DNA of 64,000 nucleotides from the NCBI RefSeq assembly GCF_023065955.2, contig NW_026622764.1, positions 43,965,833 through 44,029,832 on the forward strand, written 5' to 3'. How positions within the stretch are numbered: the stretch's first letter is position 1; every line of letters begins with the position of its first letter. Under the pieces are notes generated by a model, which made no database searches, was not told where the DNA came from, and worked only from the letters and a program-made list of their open reading frames with translations. The position numbers were made by a program, and so were the translations under genes. Shown here piece by piece: positions 19,711 to 31,648 of the stretch. Source of the stretch: Ursus arctos (Eukaryota > Chordata > Mammalia > Carnivora > Ursidae).

Positions 19711-21649
19711 GAAAATGACAACACCCCCCACTTCACTACCCATAGAGGAATGCTAGTTATTTTCAATAACACTTTCCTCATATCTTCAGAGTTTGGTAAC
19801 TCTGACACTGGGCTGTTAGAACAGGCTGACCCAGACTGAGGGTTTGCTCCTCTGACACCCATGACTGGTGGGGAGGAGGTCCAGTGAAGGCCAGTGGCTT
19901 CTGAAACTTAGGAGAATGAATTTTGGTGTGTGGTTGGTTTGTTGTGGGTTCTCCCGTTCATTCCCCAGGCTTGTGCCACACGCTTGGTCAAGCTAGTGGT
20001 GATCAAGAGGAAGACATGAGTTTGAAATTCCAAGTCAGTTAATGGACTGCACTCCCTAAGAATAGTTGTGCAATTAATAAACATTTCTTGGGAGGTTCTG
20101 GAGACTGCTGAGGCACAGCGTGGCTCTCCCACAGTGTTTATGAGGGAAGAAATTCTTATTGGTCCAGGATAGCCCAGCACTCCTCTTAGTTGAGGCTGGC
20201 TGTTTCTACCTCCTCGTCAGATATGAGCTGGCATAACCATTTTCTTTGGCAATTAGGTTCATGATAACCCAGGCAAAATTTTTAAAAAACAGATAAAAAT
20301 GGTCTCTGATATCTTCACATCTCCCTTAAGTACTTTCTCCAACATTCCTATAGGCTTTTACTCTTACCTTGCAGCATGCAGGGGCCTCATTTTGCCCCTT
20401 ACCCATCCAAATATCACTTCTTCCTTTTTGCCTTTCCCCAAAGTAGAAAAAGAATTAGTAGCTTATTGTTCTAATTATGAAAGCTGATCATTGCTTTATA
20501 GATTAGGGTGTCTTTATTTTCTGTGTCTCCAGGCTTTTATTGGGATAATATAGCATAATTTCAAAGCAGACTATATGATATAAACCACGGGAGAATGTTT
20601 TTCTCTGACAATTTCAATACCTTTGCTCATTAATATTTGCAGACATCTGCACATTAGATTATGATGTGTATTGTCAGAGCTTTAGTGATTTCTCTTGTGT
20701 CTATACAGAAAAGGTGAACTTCAAACACTCTCAAAATGGAGATTTTTAAAATCAGGAAACAGTTCATGCCTCTTGGGCAAGTCAAAATAAGATGATTGTT
20801 GGATTGGGGGGGCAGTGGTAGACATAAGATAAAAGGAACAGATTTTGTTTTGCTTTTGTATTAATAACCCAGATGGTCACACTACTGAAGACAATCACAT
20901 CTTAATAAATTTTGGTTACACTGGTAGTCATGAAGAAACTAAACATGAATACAAAGAGAAGACATCATGCTTTCTCATGAAGTTTAGTAATGGGAGCTGC
21001 CATCAACGTGACGCATTTTCAACTGGTCAGGTAAAAATAAAATTTGCTAATGAGATACGACAACCTTAAATAAGGTACATGGAGAGAATTTGCATAGTAG
21101 ATACGGAAAAAAAAATGAGTCTTCGAGTTATAAACACAAGATATTTGTATCTCCTCAGCAAAAACTAAGCTTACCCATAGGTGATAGCCTTGTTATATCA
21201 GTGACATCAAGAGTGTCTTAATTGTCGTAATTCTGTAGAAGTGCCTTCTATGTATATTAGCAAAATAGAACAAAAATATCCCCCCTGTGAAAATGAACGA
21301 TTTATTGCTATTCCATGGAGAAGGAATATTTCATTTAAAGTAGTAATAAACACCTGGCATTTGCTCATCTCTGCTTTTTCTTTTGGTCCTGCTTCTCTCT
21401 CCATTTCATAGGCTCTTGGTTGGAAAGGAATAGTAAAAGGGTCACCTTGTTCATCCACTCATCTGATGCTTGGATCTTTTCCAGAGAAGAACAAACAGAA
21501 GGGCTTGAACTGAGCTAGCAAGTGACCTCCTGAGGTCACCCATTCTGCCTCCTGATGCCCTGACTGCTCGGGGTCTCATTTTCCTGCACCTCCTTCTCAC
21601 CGGCCCTGGCTCTGCTCACTGGCACTTCACAGGATAGTGCCAAACCCTC
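19711..21649. other. No gene; mostly unique DNA
   Basis: Almost 2 kb with no confident repeat. Short open frames (19908-20180 minus, 20299-20487, 20845-21069, 21207-21458) show no domains, no signal peptides and no exon context. A run of G at 20802-20812 is minor. Confidence 0.45.
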
Positions 21650-22090
21650 CTGAACACAACAGCCCTTCAAGTATCCATCAGGTCATGTGGGGCCTTTTTC
21701 TCCCCCCTCAGGCTAAACATTCGGTGCCCTTCTATCATTCCTCCTATGACAACGTTCAGAGTCTCTTCACCACCCAGGCCCCTTTCTTTTGTCCACATGC
21801 TTCTTAAATGTGGTATCAAAATGGGAATGTATCACCCTGGATATGATCTAACAAAGCAAAACAGGACTATAATTTTCCTTAGTCTATTTAAAATGAACAC
21901 ATATTAATGCTGCTTGAACTCAAATTAGCCCTTTCAAAGTCATATGAGACTTGATTGGAATCAGTGATTTTTAAAAATAAAATTTTTAAAATTGCTAAAC
22001 AATGTCTTCATTCCATCCTGTTCTTGTACAGTTGTTTGTATGGACCCACATGTCAGATCTCTCATTTATTCCTAATAAACTTAACTTTAG
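21650..22090 (-). repeat. L3/CR1-type LINE fossil, reverse orientation
   Basis: Contains CCCCCTCAGGCTAAACATTCG, TATCATTCCTCCTATGACAACG, TCTCTTCACCACC, TCTTAAATGTGGTATCAAAATGGG and later TTCCTAATAAACTTAACTTT. In the same order these resemble the antisense CR1/L3 3' region (the 'cttcaaccgttcctcatatgac ... cttcttaaagtgtggcgcccag' pattern). CR1/L3 stopped moving in mammals very early, so this is among the oldest pieces here. Confidence 0.55.
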
Positions 22091-22408
22091 GTTTGATTCA
22101 TTATTCTCACCTATCATATTTAAAAAATATATGGTAAGACATTGAGAGATCTAGTCCAATCTCAGCCAAAGATGTAAAATTGTTGACTCCAAGAAGTGAC
22201 AGGGTCAGAGCTCCTGACGCTTCATTGCATCCTTTTCCCTTTCATGGTCCTTCATTGTTTGTAACAATCTCTCTTCTCAGCAATACTGCCTTTTCCCTTT
22301 GGGCTGTTGAATGATTGATTTTAAAAGCCCACTAACTTTAGCTTGGACAACTACAATAGAGCATTATTATGAAAGATGCTTTCTCTTTTCCTTTATAGAA
22401 GAAGTCTT
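22091..22408. other. No gene or recognised repeat
   Basis: Unique-looking, about 300 bases, nothing recognised. Confidence 0.5.
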
Positions 22409-22612
22409 TTTTTTTTTAAAGATTTTATTTATTTATTTTAGAAAGAGAGAGAGCATGAGCAGGGGGAGGAGCAGAGTGAAAGAGAGAATCTCAAGCAGAC
22501 TCTGCGCTGAGCATGGAGCCCAATGCAGGGCTTGATCCCACGACCCTGAGATCATGACCTGAGCTGAAATAAAGAGTTGGACACTTAACTGACTGAGCCA
22601 CCCACGTGCCCC
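22409..22612 (-). mobile_element. CAN-SINE, minus strand
   Basis: T-run, AAAGATTTTATTTATTTATT, AGAGAGAGAGCATGAGCAGGGGGAGG, CAAGCAGACTCTGCG, GATCCCACGACCC, GACTGAGCCACCCACGTGCCCC. A 14-bp perfect target duplication, ATAGAAGAAGTCTT, lies at 22395-22408 and 22613-22626. Classic caniform subfamily rather than the CACAGCGG variant. Confidence 0.97.
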
Positions 22613-22626
22613 ATAGAAGAAGTCTT

Positions 22627-23304
22627 GAAATGACATCCATTCCCTAAGATCCCGTCTACTCTTGACCTTTTGGGAGACAAAGTTAGTGATCATGCTGATT
22701 GGTCACCACTTACTTGAAATTGCCACTGCCTTTATAATAATAACAATAAAAAGATGAAGCTCTTTATAGTGTTGAGATTCAAGAAATATTAGTTCCAACC
22801 CTGGCAGCATCTCCTTGGACAAGTGAGATAATCTCACTAGGCCTCAGTTGCTGAAACAAAAAGAGAGTAGATTTCTTGGCCTCATGGTCAGTGCTTCAGC
22901 TATTCATAGAAAAGCCATAGTTTCCTTATTAGGGAAACATGTTTAAAATTTCATCATTAAAAATTGAGTCCTCTATGCTAAGGCAAGAGTTCTCCATTCA
23001 AAACCAAATACTCCATAGGAGAGCTAATACATTTAAATTAGTGGCTAATACTTTGGAGTACAGCTTTTTGGAAGGTTGCCAATTAAATAACTGAAGAAGC
23101 TTTGAATTGGATGAGAGTCATAGTAAGAAAGTATAGGTAGGAGACAGTGCAGAAGTCCCACCCTGGGGAATGGCCTGGAATCAGAAGGTGTAATATGCCA
23201 TATGGAGGTATCTTGCCTGCTAGAGAGGGACTTAGAATCTGCAAGCCCCAGTGTGGAAGGATGATGACAAATTATTGTAGGGACTGGAAAGGAATTAGGA
23301 GAGC
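22627..23304. other. Mostly unique; possible MIR at 22770-22870
   Basis: A stretch with AACCCTGGCAGCATCTCCTTGG, ACAAGTGAGATAATCTCAC and TAGGCCTCAGTTGCTG may be a worn forward MIR. The rest shows nothing. Confidence 0.4.
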
Positions 23305-23435
23305 AGCCAATTCAATCCCCTCATTTTACGGATGAGGAGACTGAGCCTTAAGTGCCTTGCCCAAGGTCATACAGCTGGTTAGCAGTGGGGTCAGGTCCCT
23401 GATTCCTGTACAGTGCCTTTCCTCTACATCATGAA
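23305..23435 (-). repeat. MIR-family SINE fragment, reverse orientation
   Basis: CCCCTCATTTTACGGATGAGG, AGACTGAGCCTTAAGTGCC, TTGCCCAAGGTCATACAGCTGG, TTAGCAGTGGGGTCAGG and a CCTTTCCTCTACATCATG end match the reverse MIR core closely. Comparatively well preserved. Confidence 0.8.
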
Positions 23436-24134
23436 GACAAACTACACAGTTTTGCTTAAAATGGCACTGCTCTCAGGTTCCGGCAACCATGCAAAGTGAG
23501 CAAGATTGATGAGGTGGTTGAAGCAGTCTATTTGGGAGTAGAAAATGTCTCTCCCTGAGGCCACACAGCCTTTCTGTCAGTAATGTTTGGGTAAATGCAT
23601 CAGTGTGGTCTGTCTCTGTAGAGACTGGCAGAGAACACAAAATATATTCACACACTTATATTGTTCTTCAGTGGAAGCAGATCTTACTGATTAATTGGAC
23701 TCCAAGTCCTGGTTGAGGACATTCACAGAATGATTTTGCTGCTGAATGTGTAACCCCAGATGAAGACAAATATCGCCAGTCAAATGGATCCTAGATGAGT
23801 AGAGAATGTTCATGGGATGGTGTGCGGAAGCCATCACCTAAGAGAGTCTATAGGGAGGTGACCCGCCACATCATCTTTGCTTTCTCCTTGGGCAGATGCT
23901 GAGTACTTTTGGTATTGGCATTTTTAGAATTTGTTTCTGAAGCATTGCCTTTTTAGAATTTCTCTTGAAGCATCGAGCTTACTCATTGCGGCTGAATAAT
24001 CATTGGTCATCTCCTTCTACCTGCCTTGCTATCATTTTACAGGAAGGCTTTCAAGGACAACCCCACACAGACCTAGCTCTGCAGAACTTGGAGCCAGGGC
24101 CAGTCTTGTTTCGTGAGCGGCCATCTATAGAGGT
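23436..24134. other. No gene; unique sequence
   Basis: About 700 bases, nothing recognised. The plus-strand 74-codon frame 23965-24189 runs into the MER5A. Confidence 0.45.
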
Positions 24135-24300
24135 GCATCTCAGACACAAAGGTGCGTATGAACCACCTGGGCATCTTGTTATAATGTAGATTCTGATTCA
24201 GTATGTTTGGGATGGGGCTCGAGATTGTGCCTTTCAGACAAGCTCCCAGAAGACGCCCACGCTGCTCATCTGCAGACCACACTTTGAGTAGCAAGGCTCC
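24135..24300 (+). mobile_element. MER5A-type hAT-Charlie element
   Basis: GAACCACCTGGGCATCTTG, TAGATTCTGATTCAGTATG, GGATGGGGCTCGAGATTGTGCC, ACAAGCTCCCAGAAGACGCC and CTGCAGACCACACTTTGAGTAGC follow the MER5A order to its right terminus. Confidence 0.85.
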
Positions 24301-24469
24301 GGCTTAGCCTTGGCCTGACTTGGGGAGACGCTTATGAGGTCTGCTTCGGCAGGCTTTTCCCCACTCCATTCCTAGGAGAGTGTTTAACCAGGACCTTCCC
24401 GGGCCCAGAGGGAAAATTATTGAGCCTATTATGCACTAGCAGTGAACATGGATCTTTGCACCTAAGCCT
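24301..24469. other. No gene or recognised repeat
   Basis: Short unique stretch of about 170 bases; nothing recognised. Confidence 0.4.
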
Positions 24470-24680
24470 TCTTAATCAAATCTGCAATATTTGTGGGTGG
24501 GACTGTTTGCTTGCACAAACACCCTACACTTGCCCACAGTAATTAGGTAATTGAATTGCAAACAGTAATTAGCTGCCTAACTGCCTGCTTGTTCATGCAG
24601 GTATCCAATTTGCTTTTGAAATGTGGGCTTATACTGGTGAGAATGGAAGCTGCCGTTAAAGGCTGCAGACACAATTAAGA
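24470..24680. promoter_or_regulatory. Candidate non-coding regulatory element (TAATTA cluster)
   Basis: Repeat-free stretch with homeodomain-type cores TAATTA at 24540-24545 and 24566-24571 and TAATTG at 24548-24553. The 11-mer ACAGTAATTAG occurs twice (24536-24546, 24562-24572). Clustered AATTA sites in otherwise unique DNA are typical of developmental enhancers, but function is inferred only; conservation cannot be seen here. Confidence 0.3.
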
Positions 24681-26239
24681 AGGCCCATTGAAAACCTGGC
24701 TCCGAGTGAGCCGGCTGTTGCGTACTTCTCCCTTATTATTTTTTTTCCCTCCCTATTTCAGTTACTCTGCTTACATATTTTTCTCTGTGACTTGGAGAAT
24801 CTCAGTTCTATCGTGTTACTTAAGAAAAATGAGAGGTGGTATTGGATGCCTGTTTTCATGTCTTCAGGATAAAATTAAAAACTAAGTGTTGTGTAATAGA
24901 GTGACAGCTGGTCTGCTGCTTTCTTAGTGAACTGACAAGCTTGTTTACTTCCTGAGAGCTTGTCTCTCTGCACAGCCCATCATGAAAACAGGTGAGGGCT
25001 CCTGATGCCGTCTCTCCCACGCAAGTGGGATACGTGCTCCAAAACGTGGCCCCCAAAATGCAGTTCTCTTTTAACCCGTGTTCATTTTCATAACAACGAA
25101 GAAACCAGAAATCAGAAACATCTGCCTCTCTGATGAAGCGAGTTCGTGTCCAGCCTTCCCAAGAAGCTTCAGTGGGGATGTTAGGCGATTTCCCTCCAGC
25201 CATTTGGAACTGTTAATTCTTTTAAAACATGCCTCCCAATCCACTCTACCCACTTACCTCTCATGTCTGAGATTCGGACTTTCCTGTGTCCTGAGCTGTG
25301 GGTCCCTGAGCATCCGCGTGCCAAGCTCTGCTGAGGGCAGCGTGGGGATCTGATTCACATCACACCCTGGAGCTCTTCTGCAGCAGCTTGGGAAGGGTGA
25401 CCTTGAACCGGCTGACCTCCAAAACCCTGTTCAGCTGAGCCGGCCCATCCTTTCTAACAGGTGAAAATATGTGGAACACACAATTATTCCTAATTGAGAA
25501 CAATGGAGAGTTTTCGTTAGCACAATCTTTGCAAATTATATTATGATAGTATTCATTTACTAATACCGCATGCTGAGTCAGGGGTCTTTTCGGTTCTTTC
25601 ACATAACAATAGTTATGTGTATACAGGCTAAGTTTTTAGAAAAAAATATATTGCAAAATCTCCCCTTCCTTTTCTTTTTTTTAAAATAATTGGCACGAAG
25701 TCCATTGTGTGGTCCCCAGCTTTAAAAGATGTTTATAAAAGAGGACTTAGAAACATTTAAACTACATTGTTGAAATCCATTTAGTTTTAATTTCATTATG
25801 AAGTGTACTAAAGGGCCAGTGGTCAAGGCTGTTACTGGAGCTTTCAGAGGTGGAAATCTAAGGCATCATTAGGAAAAAAAATTAAAAGGAGCAAAAATCA
25901 AGGGCATTTTTATATTCAGTGCAAAAGAAAACACTTGGATACAGAAAACTATGACTATTAAAAATAATAAGGAGGCAACTTAGATGTTAAGCTGAGAAAT
26001 TAGAACATTAATGATGGTTGCTCCCATTAGATAAAGAAAGAAGTGAAGTGTGTAATTTTAAGACCCCTCCTCCCTTCTCATAATAATCTTCAACAAGCAC
26101 ACTGAAAGACTCCTTAATATTGTTTCTTATATATTAGGGACTACAAAAATCCTGAGGATTCCTCAGAGAGTTTCCTTTCGAATTGATTTTTTGAAGAGCA
26201 GGGAGCAAGCTTTCCTGGTGTTTAAATCTGAACACAAAA
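24681..26239. other. No gene; unique sequence
   Basis: About 1.5 kb without a recognised repeat. Several short open frames on both strands between 24688 and 25602 overlap each other and have no domain. The AT-rich part at 25680-26000 looks little worn. Nothing further can be claimed. Confidence 0.45.
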
Positions 26240-26610
26240 TTGAACCTGGGCCTTCCTCTTCAGCCCTCCTGGAGTGGCCTTCGTGTGGCCTTCATCATTT
26301 TCCTGCTGGACCATGACAATCTCATTGAATTAGCCATGCCCTCATCTTTTTTTTCTTCTCGCGTACACTGTCCACACTGTCACCAGAATTACTTCTTTAA
26401 ATCAAAAATCAGCATGTTACTCAAACGGTTTCCTGACGCTCAGAAATAAAATCCTTGTTGGAGCATGGAAAGCCGTTCACAACCTGGCTCCTATCTCTTG
26501 AGGGAGCTCTTTCTCGGCAGCCCCTATCCAGCCATGCACCCTGCACCCTGGTCATAGTAAACCTCTCAACAGTTCCTGAATGTCACGTGTTCTTGTTACA
26601 CTCTGTCATT
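26240..26610 (+). repeat. L2 LINE 3' region
   Basis: CATCATTTTCCTGCTGGACC, AATTACTTCTTTAAATC, CAGCATGTTACTCAAACGG, TTTCCTGACGCTCAGAAATAAAATCC, AAAGCCGTTCACAACCTGGCTCC and CAGCCATGCACCCTG are successive L2 landmarks. Open frames here are L2 read-through. Confidence 0.7.
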
Positions 26611-28020
26611 TGGTCCAGTGGACAGGGAATCAGACTGGGATAAAACATGGACCAGTTGTAGGGAATGGTCAAAACTCATAGGAAGGGGAGAACTTATGGG
26701 CAGATAATTGGGAGTGATTGTACTTTAATCCTTTCAAAGGTTTATTGAGTAGAAAGAACACTTGTCTAAATAAGCTCGGTGCATAGCAGTTACCCAGATC
26801 ACATTGCTTTATAACCAACATTCAAGGAATTATATTAGCCTCTTGGCTACAGAGCATATGGAAGTCCAGATGGGTGTAGGTTTTTTTCCCTTTTCATTTT
26901 GTTTAACTTGTGCTGACGGTATCAGATTTTCCATCTCCAGAGTCATAGCTTGTACTTGTAAACATAGTGAGTTCAGTGGAAGAGGAGAGGGAAAGGCAAA
27001 AAATGTGTTTTATGAGGAGAGGACAGAATTTACCTTCCTTCTTAATGTCCAGTAATACACAGGTATCCGTGAGGATCAGCTCCTCTCTAGCAGGAAAAAT
27101 TCAAGGTTTGGTGCTCTTTAGGAAAGAGGCAGTTTATAACATCTGCAGCTTCATCGAGCTGAACGAATGTTTGAGTTAAATTTTTCTTTTAGATAATCTA
27201 TAACTTGGGAACGAGAGTGAAACTTTTGGAAACAGCCTCCAATCTTTCATTTTGCTGCTTGTTCTGCCTTCTCTTCTCTGCTACCCTGCAGGTCAGGGGC
27301 CCTTGGTCTCCTAGCAAAGAGAAATGACCTTCATTTCCAGGAAGCTGGAGAGGAGAGGAAGTCAGGGATCAGTGCTGATGGCAGGATCCTTCTTACAGTT
27401 GGGAGATGTCTCTAACGCTTGTTCGGTGCTTCTTTCCTGGGAAGGTAGGCAAACAAGGGGAGTAGAGGGGTCCTTCCACTAGGAAATAGGACCCCGCATG
27501 GATACAGACTTTACATTGGCATAGACCACAATAAAAATGCACATGGACACGGTCTCCTTAAGGTCACCCGGTGTAAGTGAGCACACGTTCACCCGTCATT
27601 TCCAAGGGTACTTTGGCTCACTTTTCCTGCGAAATTTATTAAAATGGATCGATCATGTCAGATATTTAATTAGAAGAAATGAAGATTACCTGTGCTATGC
27701 AAAATATAAAAACACAGGTACCCTCACTGCCAGCTGCCCTCTTGTGAGGACCCTCCCATGACTGGGATTCAGACTACTCAAAGCAAGCAAATTCACTCAA
27801 CAGAGTAAACCATGTTCAGAGGTGTCTCCTTTAGCTAGAGAAGAGTGTTGCAACTAGACTGTAGAGAACGATGGCGGAAAAAGTGAAATATCCGTGACTT
27901 CTGACAAAATCAAACTGCCTTTCTTCCAGCTAGAATGGGACAGAAAATCTGGCTCTGATTACTCAGAAAAGCCAAAGACGGTGACTTTGAAAGCACACAG
28001 TTTGCCTCACCTACAACTGT
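26611..28020. other. No gene; unique sequence
   Basis: About 1.4 kb with no confident repeat. Overlapping plus-strand frames at 26804-27179 and one at 27537-27761 lack domains and exon context. Confidence 0.45.
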
Positions 28021-28320
28021 GCTAGCTCTCGAGCGGCGTCTAAAGGACAGGGAGTATGCACTCGTTCAGCGGGTTCTAAGTGATTGCCGTGTCTCCACTA
28101 CCGTGCCGGGAACGGGCAAAAGCTAACGAATGTGCTAAATCTCTGCTCTTTTGGGGATCGCTGTCTGGTGAGAAATAGAAACGAGATGGAGGGGATGGTG
28201 GCCAGTCTACTCGGAGATACACTTCTCAGGTGGCTCCTAACTGTACCGGACGCTGTGCTAGTCAGTGCTTTGAAATCCGCCAGTCGGTCCCATACTCTAG
28301 TTCGAGATTTCTAAAGCTTT
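28021..28320. other. CpG-retaining stretch
   Basis: By hand count there are 18 CpG in 300 bases at about 52% GC, an observed/expected ratio near 0.9. Flanking DNA has few. It is below the usual GC for a CpG island but far above the mammalian background. It overlaps a plus-strand 76-codon frame (28084-28314) that has no recognised domain. It may be a small regulatory element, a methylation-protected site, or chance. Confidence 0.5.
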
Positions 28321-28601
28321 GACTCTCCTAACTCCCACTGCATTGATTTATATAGTCATTTCATCTTTATTTCAAAAGCAGAAGGGAGATGCTGGCAACC
28401 TTCAAGTCCTGAAGATGGTAATGCTGCCTTCGTAGTCCATGGTTGGCTAATTCTTCCTTCATTCAGGCAGATCACAGAGTTGTAGCTTATATAGTTGAAT
28501 AAGATGCCATCTACATTCATCCTTCAAGAAGGAAGAATGAAAACTTAACAAACAGGGGAGTCGTGATCCCTGAGACTAACAAATGATCCCCACCTTGCCT
28601 G
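28321..28601. other. No gene or recognised repeat
   Basis: Unique-looking, nothing recognised. Confidence 0.5.
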
Positions 28602-29070
28602 CTGTTATGGCAGAATGACTCCCCCGCCCCCACCACCTTAATTCATATGTCGAAGTCCTAACCTCCAGGATCTCAGAATGTGACTATACTTGGAGAAAGG
28701 GCCTTTAAGGAGGTAATTAAGTTAAAATGAGGCTGTTAGGGTGGGCCCTCACCCTCTTTAGTCCAGCTGGTGTCCTTATAAAAAGAAGAGATTAGGACAC
28801 AGAGAGAGAGAGAGAGAGAGAGACATCAGGAGTGCACGTGCACAAAGACCATGTGAGGACACAGCGAGAAGATGGCCATCTGCAAGCCGAGGGGAGAGGC
28901 TTGGAACAGCTTGTTCTCTTGTTCTCTTTCCTCTGTTCTCAGAGAAAACCAACCCTGCTGGCACCTTAATCTTGGACTTCCAGCCTCCAGAACTGTAAGA
29001 AAATAAATTTCTCTTGTTTAAGCCTCTCAGTCTGTGGTATTTTGTTATGGCGGTTCTAGGAAGCTAATAT
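28602..29070 (+). mobile_element. MaLR/MLT1-type solo LTR
   Basis: GTTATGGCAGAATGACTCCCC, TTCATATGTCGAAGTCCTAACC, CAGAATGTGACTATACTTGG, GGGCCTTTAAGGAGGTAATT, GGTGGGCCCTCACC, GGTGTCCTTATAAAAAGAAG, an (AG)n run at 28800-28822, CATGTGAGGACACAGCGAGAAG, CTTGGACTTCCAGCCTCC, GAAAATAAATTTCTCTTG and TTTTGTTATGGCGG. A near-complete and comparatively well-preserved MLT1-type LTR. No internal sequence or partner LTR in the same arrangement. Confidence 0.93.
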
Positions 29071-30579
29071 ACTTGCCTTTGTATGAATATGCTGTGGTTC
29101 AGTAACTTGATGGACTAACCTTTCAAAGGAAAAGAATCATACCTCTCCTTAGTTCCCATTCAGACAAGGAATGGTGCTTGAATTGTTCTTCTAACATCTC
29201 TCATGGTCACTAAACTGGACATATCATGAATGCTATATTTACTATTAGGCAAGCTCCCAAATCCAGGGGGCACTATTAACTTTGTCTCACATGGATTGAG
29301 TTCTTTAAGAGTAGAACCTGAGAAGTCTCCCAATATTTGATATTTTAATATTGACATGCTTGAAGAGAGGGCTCAGAAATAAATGACCACTTCAGATCTG
29401 TTCTGGCTCAGTGATCCACAAGTATATATACCTTGAAAGGACTTTGATCTTCTCCAAGCCTTTATATAAATTCAAAGTAGTTAGTATTTTTAAAATATCA
29501 TCTACTATTAGAATTATTTTTTCTATTGGATGCAGTTGAAAATCACATAGATAATATTTAATAATCAGGAGATTGACATGTAAATCACCATTGTTTGAAA
29601 AAGCTCACTGATGCAAAGATGTAATTTTCTCTCTCCTCCCCAAACCAGTAAGAAAGCAAATAACAACCTTCTCGTAGTCCTGTGGTTAATAGATTGAAGA
29701 TTTGTGGTGGGGGAGGGGGTATAAAATGCTTTGTTTCTGGTGCTTTCTGGTTGATAAAGTGTTAGATAACCCAGGCTTTTTACTGAAATTCATTTCCTCT
29801 GCTTAATGACTAATTGTGGCAAAATAGATATGGCTTCAAAATCCATGGCTTTTCTATTTGCATTTTTTTCTTCTGATTCTTAGATTTAAAATTCCAGTTG
29901 TGCTAGAAATCATGATATGTCTAACACTTTTTGAAAATTATATAGATCAAAAGAGAAAGCATGTTCATAAAAAGCTTTGATAGTCCCCTTCTAATAAACC
30001 CCCCTTTTAGACATTTTTAATTTATACAGAAAAGCAGTGTTCAGTTGGGAAACGCTCAGATATTGTGCTTTAAAGCCTTACTTTATGTGATCAGCTTGAT
30101 CCACATGGTGCACATTATCCCTAACTTGTTGGCAGAGGGAAAAATTCAGCTTGATAATATTTTCTACCCTTTGTGAAAAGAAAATATGCTTATTAAGGAA
30201 CCCGGGAGGCAATGTTGGGCTGCTACTAGCACAGGGACCAGCCCAATGTGGGCTGAGTTCTGTGGGGGTGCTAAGGAGACCTTTGCCTGTCCAATTTTCT
30301 GCTGCTCTAGTCCCTGAGAGATCACTAATTCCTTTCTTATGCTATAGCCAAATCCAATAGCAATGAAGACAACATCTATGTTCGATAGGTATATTTTTGC
30401 CAGCTTACATTAAATAATTCATTATAAATGTTTGAAGGGCTGAAATTAGCCTTTATTAAATATAGAAGTAGGCATCATCAGCATTCCCTGATGAAAGCAA
30501 TCAACCCCTTAAATGATTCCTCTCTCCAAGTGGTATTGTCAGAACTGTTAATTTTATTTTTTTAGAGCATTTCTTATGG
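29071..30579. other. No gene; unique sequence
   Basis: About 1.5 kb with no recognised repeat. The 65-codon minus frame (29160-29357) and 69-codon plus frame (30151-30360) are featureless. The 30360-30560 part looks little worn. Confidence 0.45.
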
Positions 30580-31012
30580 GTTATAGATTATGAATCATGC
30601 CCCCCCCAAAAGATGTTGAAGCCCTAAACCCCAGTACCTGTAAATGTGACCTTATTTGGATATAGAATCTTTATAATGATCAAGTTAAGATGAGGCCATT
30701 GGGTGGGCCCTAATCCAATATGACTGGTGTCCTTCTGAAAAGGGGAAATTTGGACATAGAGACAGACGTGCACGGAGGGAAGATGACATGAAGACACAGG
30801 GAGAATGCTACAAGCTGAGAAACTCTTGAGGCTACCAGAAGCAAGACAAGAGGCACAGAACAGGTTTTCTCATGGCCTTCTGAGGGAATCAACCCTGTAG
30901 ACGACTTGATTTCAGATATCCTCGTCTTCAGAGGCATGAACCAACACATTTCTGTTTTTAAAGGCACCCCACTTGTGGTGTTTTGTGATAGCAGCCCCAA
31001 GACACTAACACA
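30580..31012 (+). mobile_element. MaLR/MLT1-type solo LTR
   Basis: AAAGATGTTGAAGCCCTAAACC, CCAGTACCTGTAAATGTGACC, TTATTTGGATATAGAATC, GGTGGGCCCTAATCCAATATGACTGG, TGTCCTTCTGAAAAGGGG, CATGAAGACACAGGGAGAATG, GATTTCAGATATCCTCG and a GGTGTTTTGTGATAGCAGCC end. Same family type and orientation as the LTR 2 kb upstream, but a different subtype; not a provirus pair. Confidence 0.9.
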
Positions 31013-31119
31013 CCAACTGACTAAGTCTACTCTACCAGGGTTAGGATATTTCCACACATCTGAAGTCTTTGCGTGGATGCCATGTGCGCCCACATTAAAT
31101 AATCACTTCATTTAAAATG

Positions 31120-31285
31120 GCACCACCAGACATTTCTTGTTTCTGTTTATTTTCTCCTCAGCATTTACTGTTTAATGCACAATATATATTACTCTTTAAT
31201 CTTTTCATCATCTTTCCCCTCCCTAGAATGTGAGCCCCACAAGGGCAGTGAGTGTTGGTGGTTTTGCTTCAAGGTTTCCCCAGAG
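31120..31285 (+). repeat. L2 LINE 3' fragment
   Basis: CTTTCCCCTCCCTAGAATGTGAGCCCCACAAGGGCAGTG is the L2 3' signature, preceded by TACTGTTTAATGCAC. Confidence 0.75.
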
Positions 31286-31471
31286 TGTATAAAGCTGATA
31301 CTCAGGTAGTTGTGAAAGGAGTGATTGAAACAATCAAGTGCTTCCTCATCTCACTGCATTCCAAGTAAACTTCAACACCTATCTTACCCTGAACACAGCC
31401 ACTCCACAAAGACCACTGCAAGGGAAAAACAAAAAGAAGGAATGAAAGGGTGTTGCCTATTTTCATGTATG

Positions 31472-31648
31472 ATTTTTTATTAAATATTGTATTTATTTGA
31501 GAGAGAGAGTGAGAGCATGCACACAAGCAGGGGGAGCAGCAGACTCCCCACTGAGTGGGGAACCCGATGTGGGGCTCAATCCCAGGACGCCAGGATCACG
31601 ACCTGAGCTAAAGGCTGACACTTAACCAACTGAGCCACCCAGGCGCCT
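31472..31648 (-). mobile_element. CAN-SINE, minus strand, inside compound insertion
   Basis: TGTATTTATTTGAGAGAGAG, GAGCATGCACACAAGCAGGGGGAGC, CAGCAGACTCCCC, CTCAATCCCAGGACG, AGGATCACGACCTGAGC and ACTGAGCCACCCAGGCGCC. It has a weak A-tail and no convincing target duplication of its own, as expected if it came along inside a larger retrocopy. Confidence 0.93.

Noticed and set aside
28602..31012. Two same-strand MLT1-type LTRs 2 kb apart considered as a provirus
   Set aside because: The LTRs differ in subtype and the DNA between shows no gag/pol-like frames. They are two solo LTRs.
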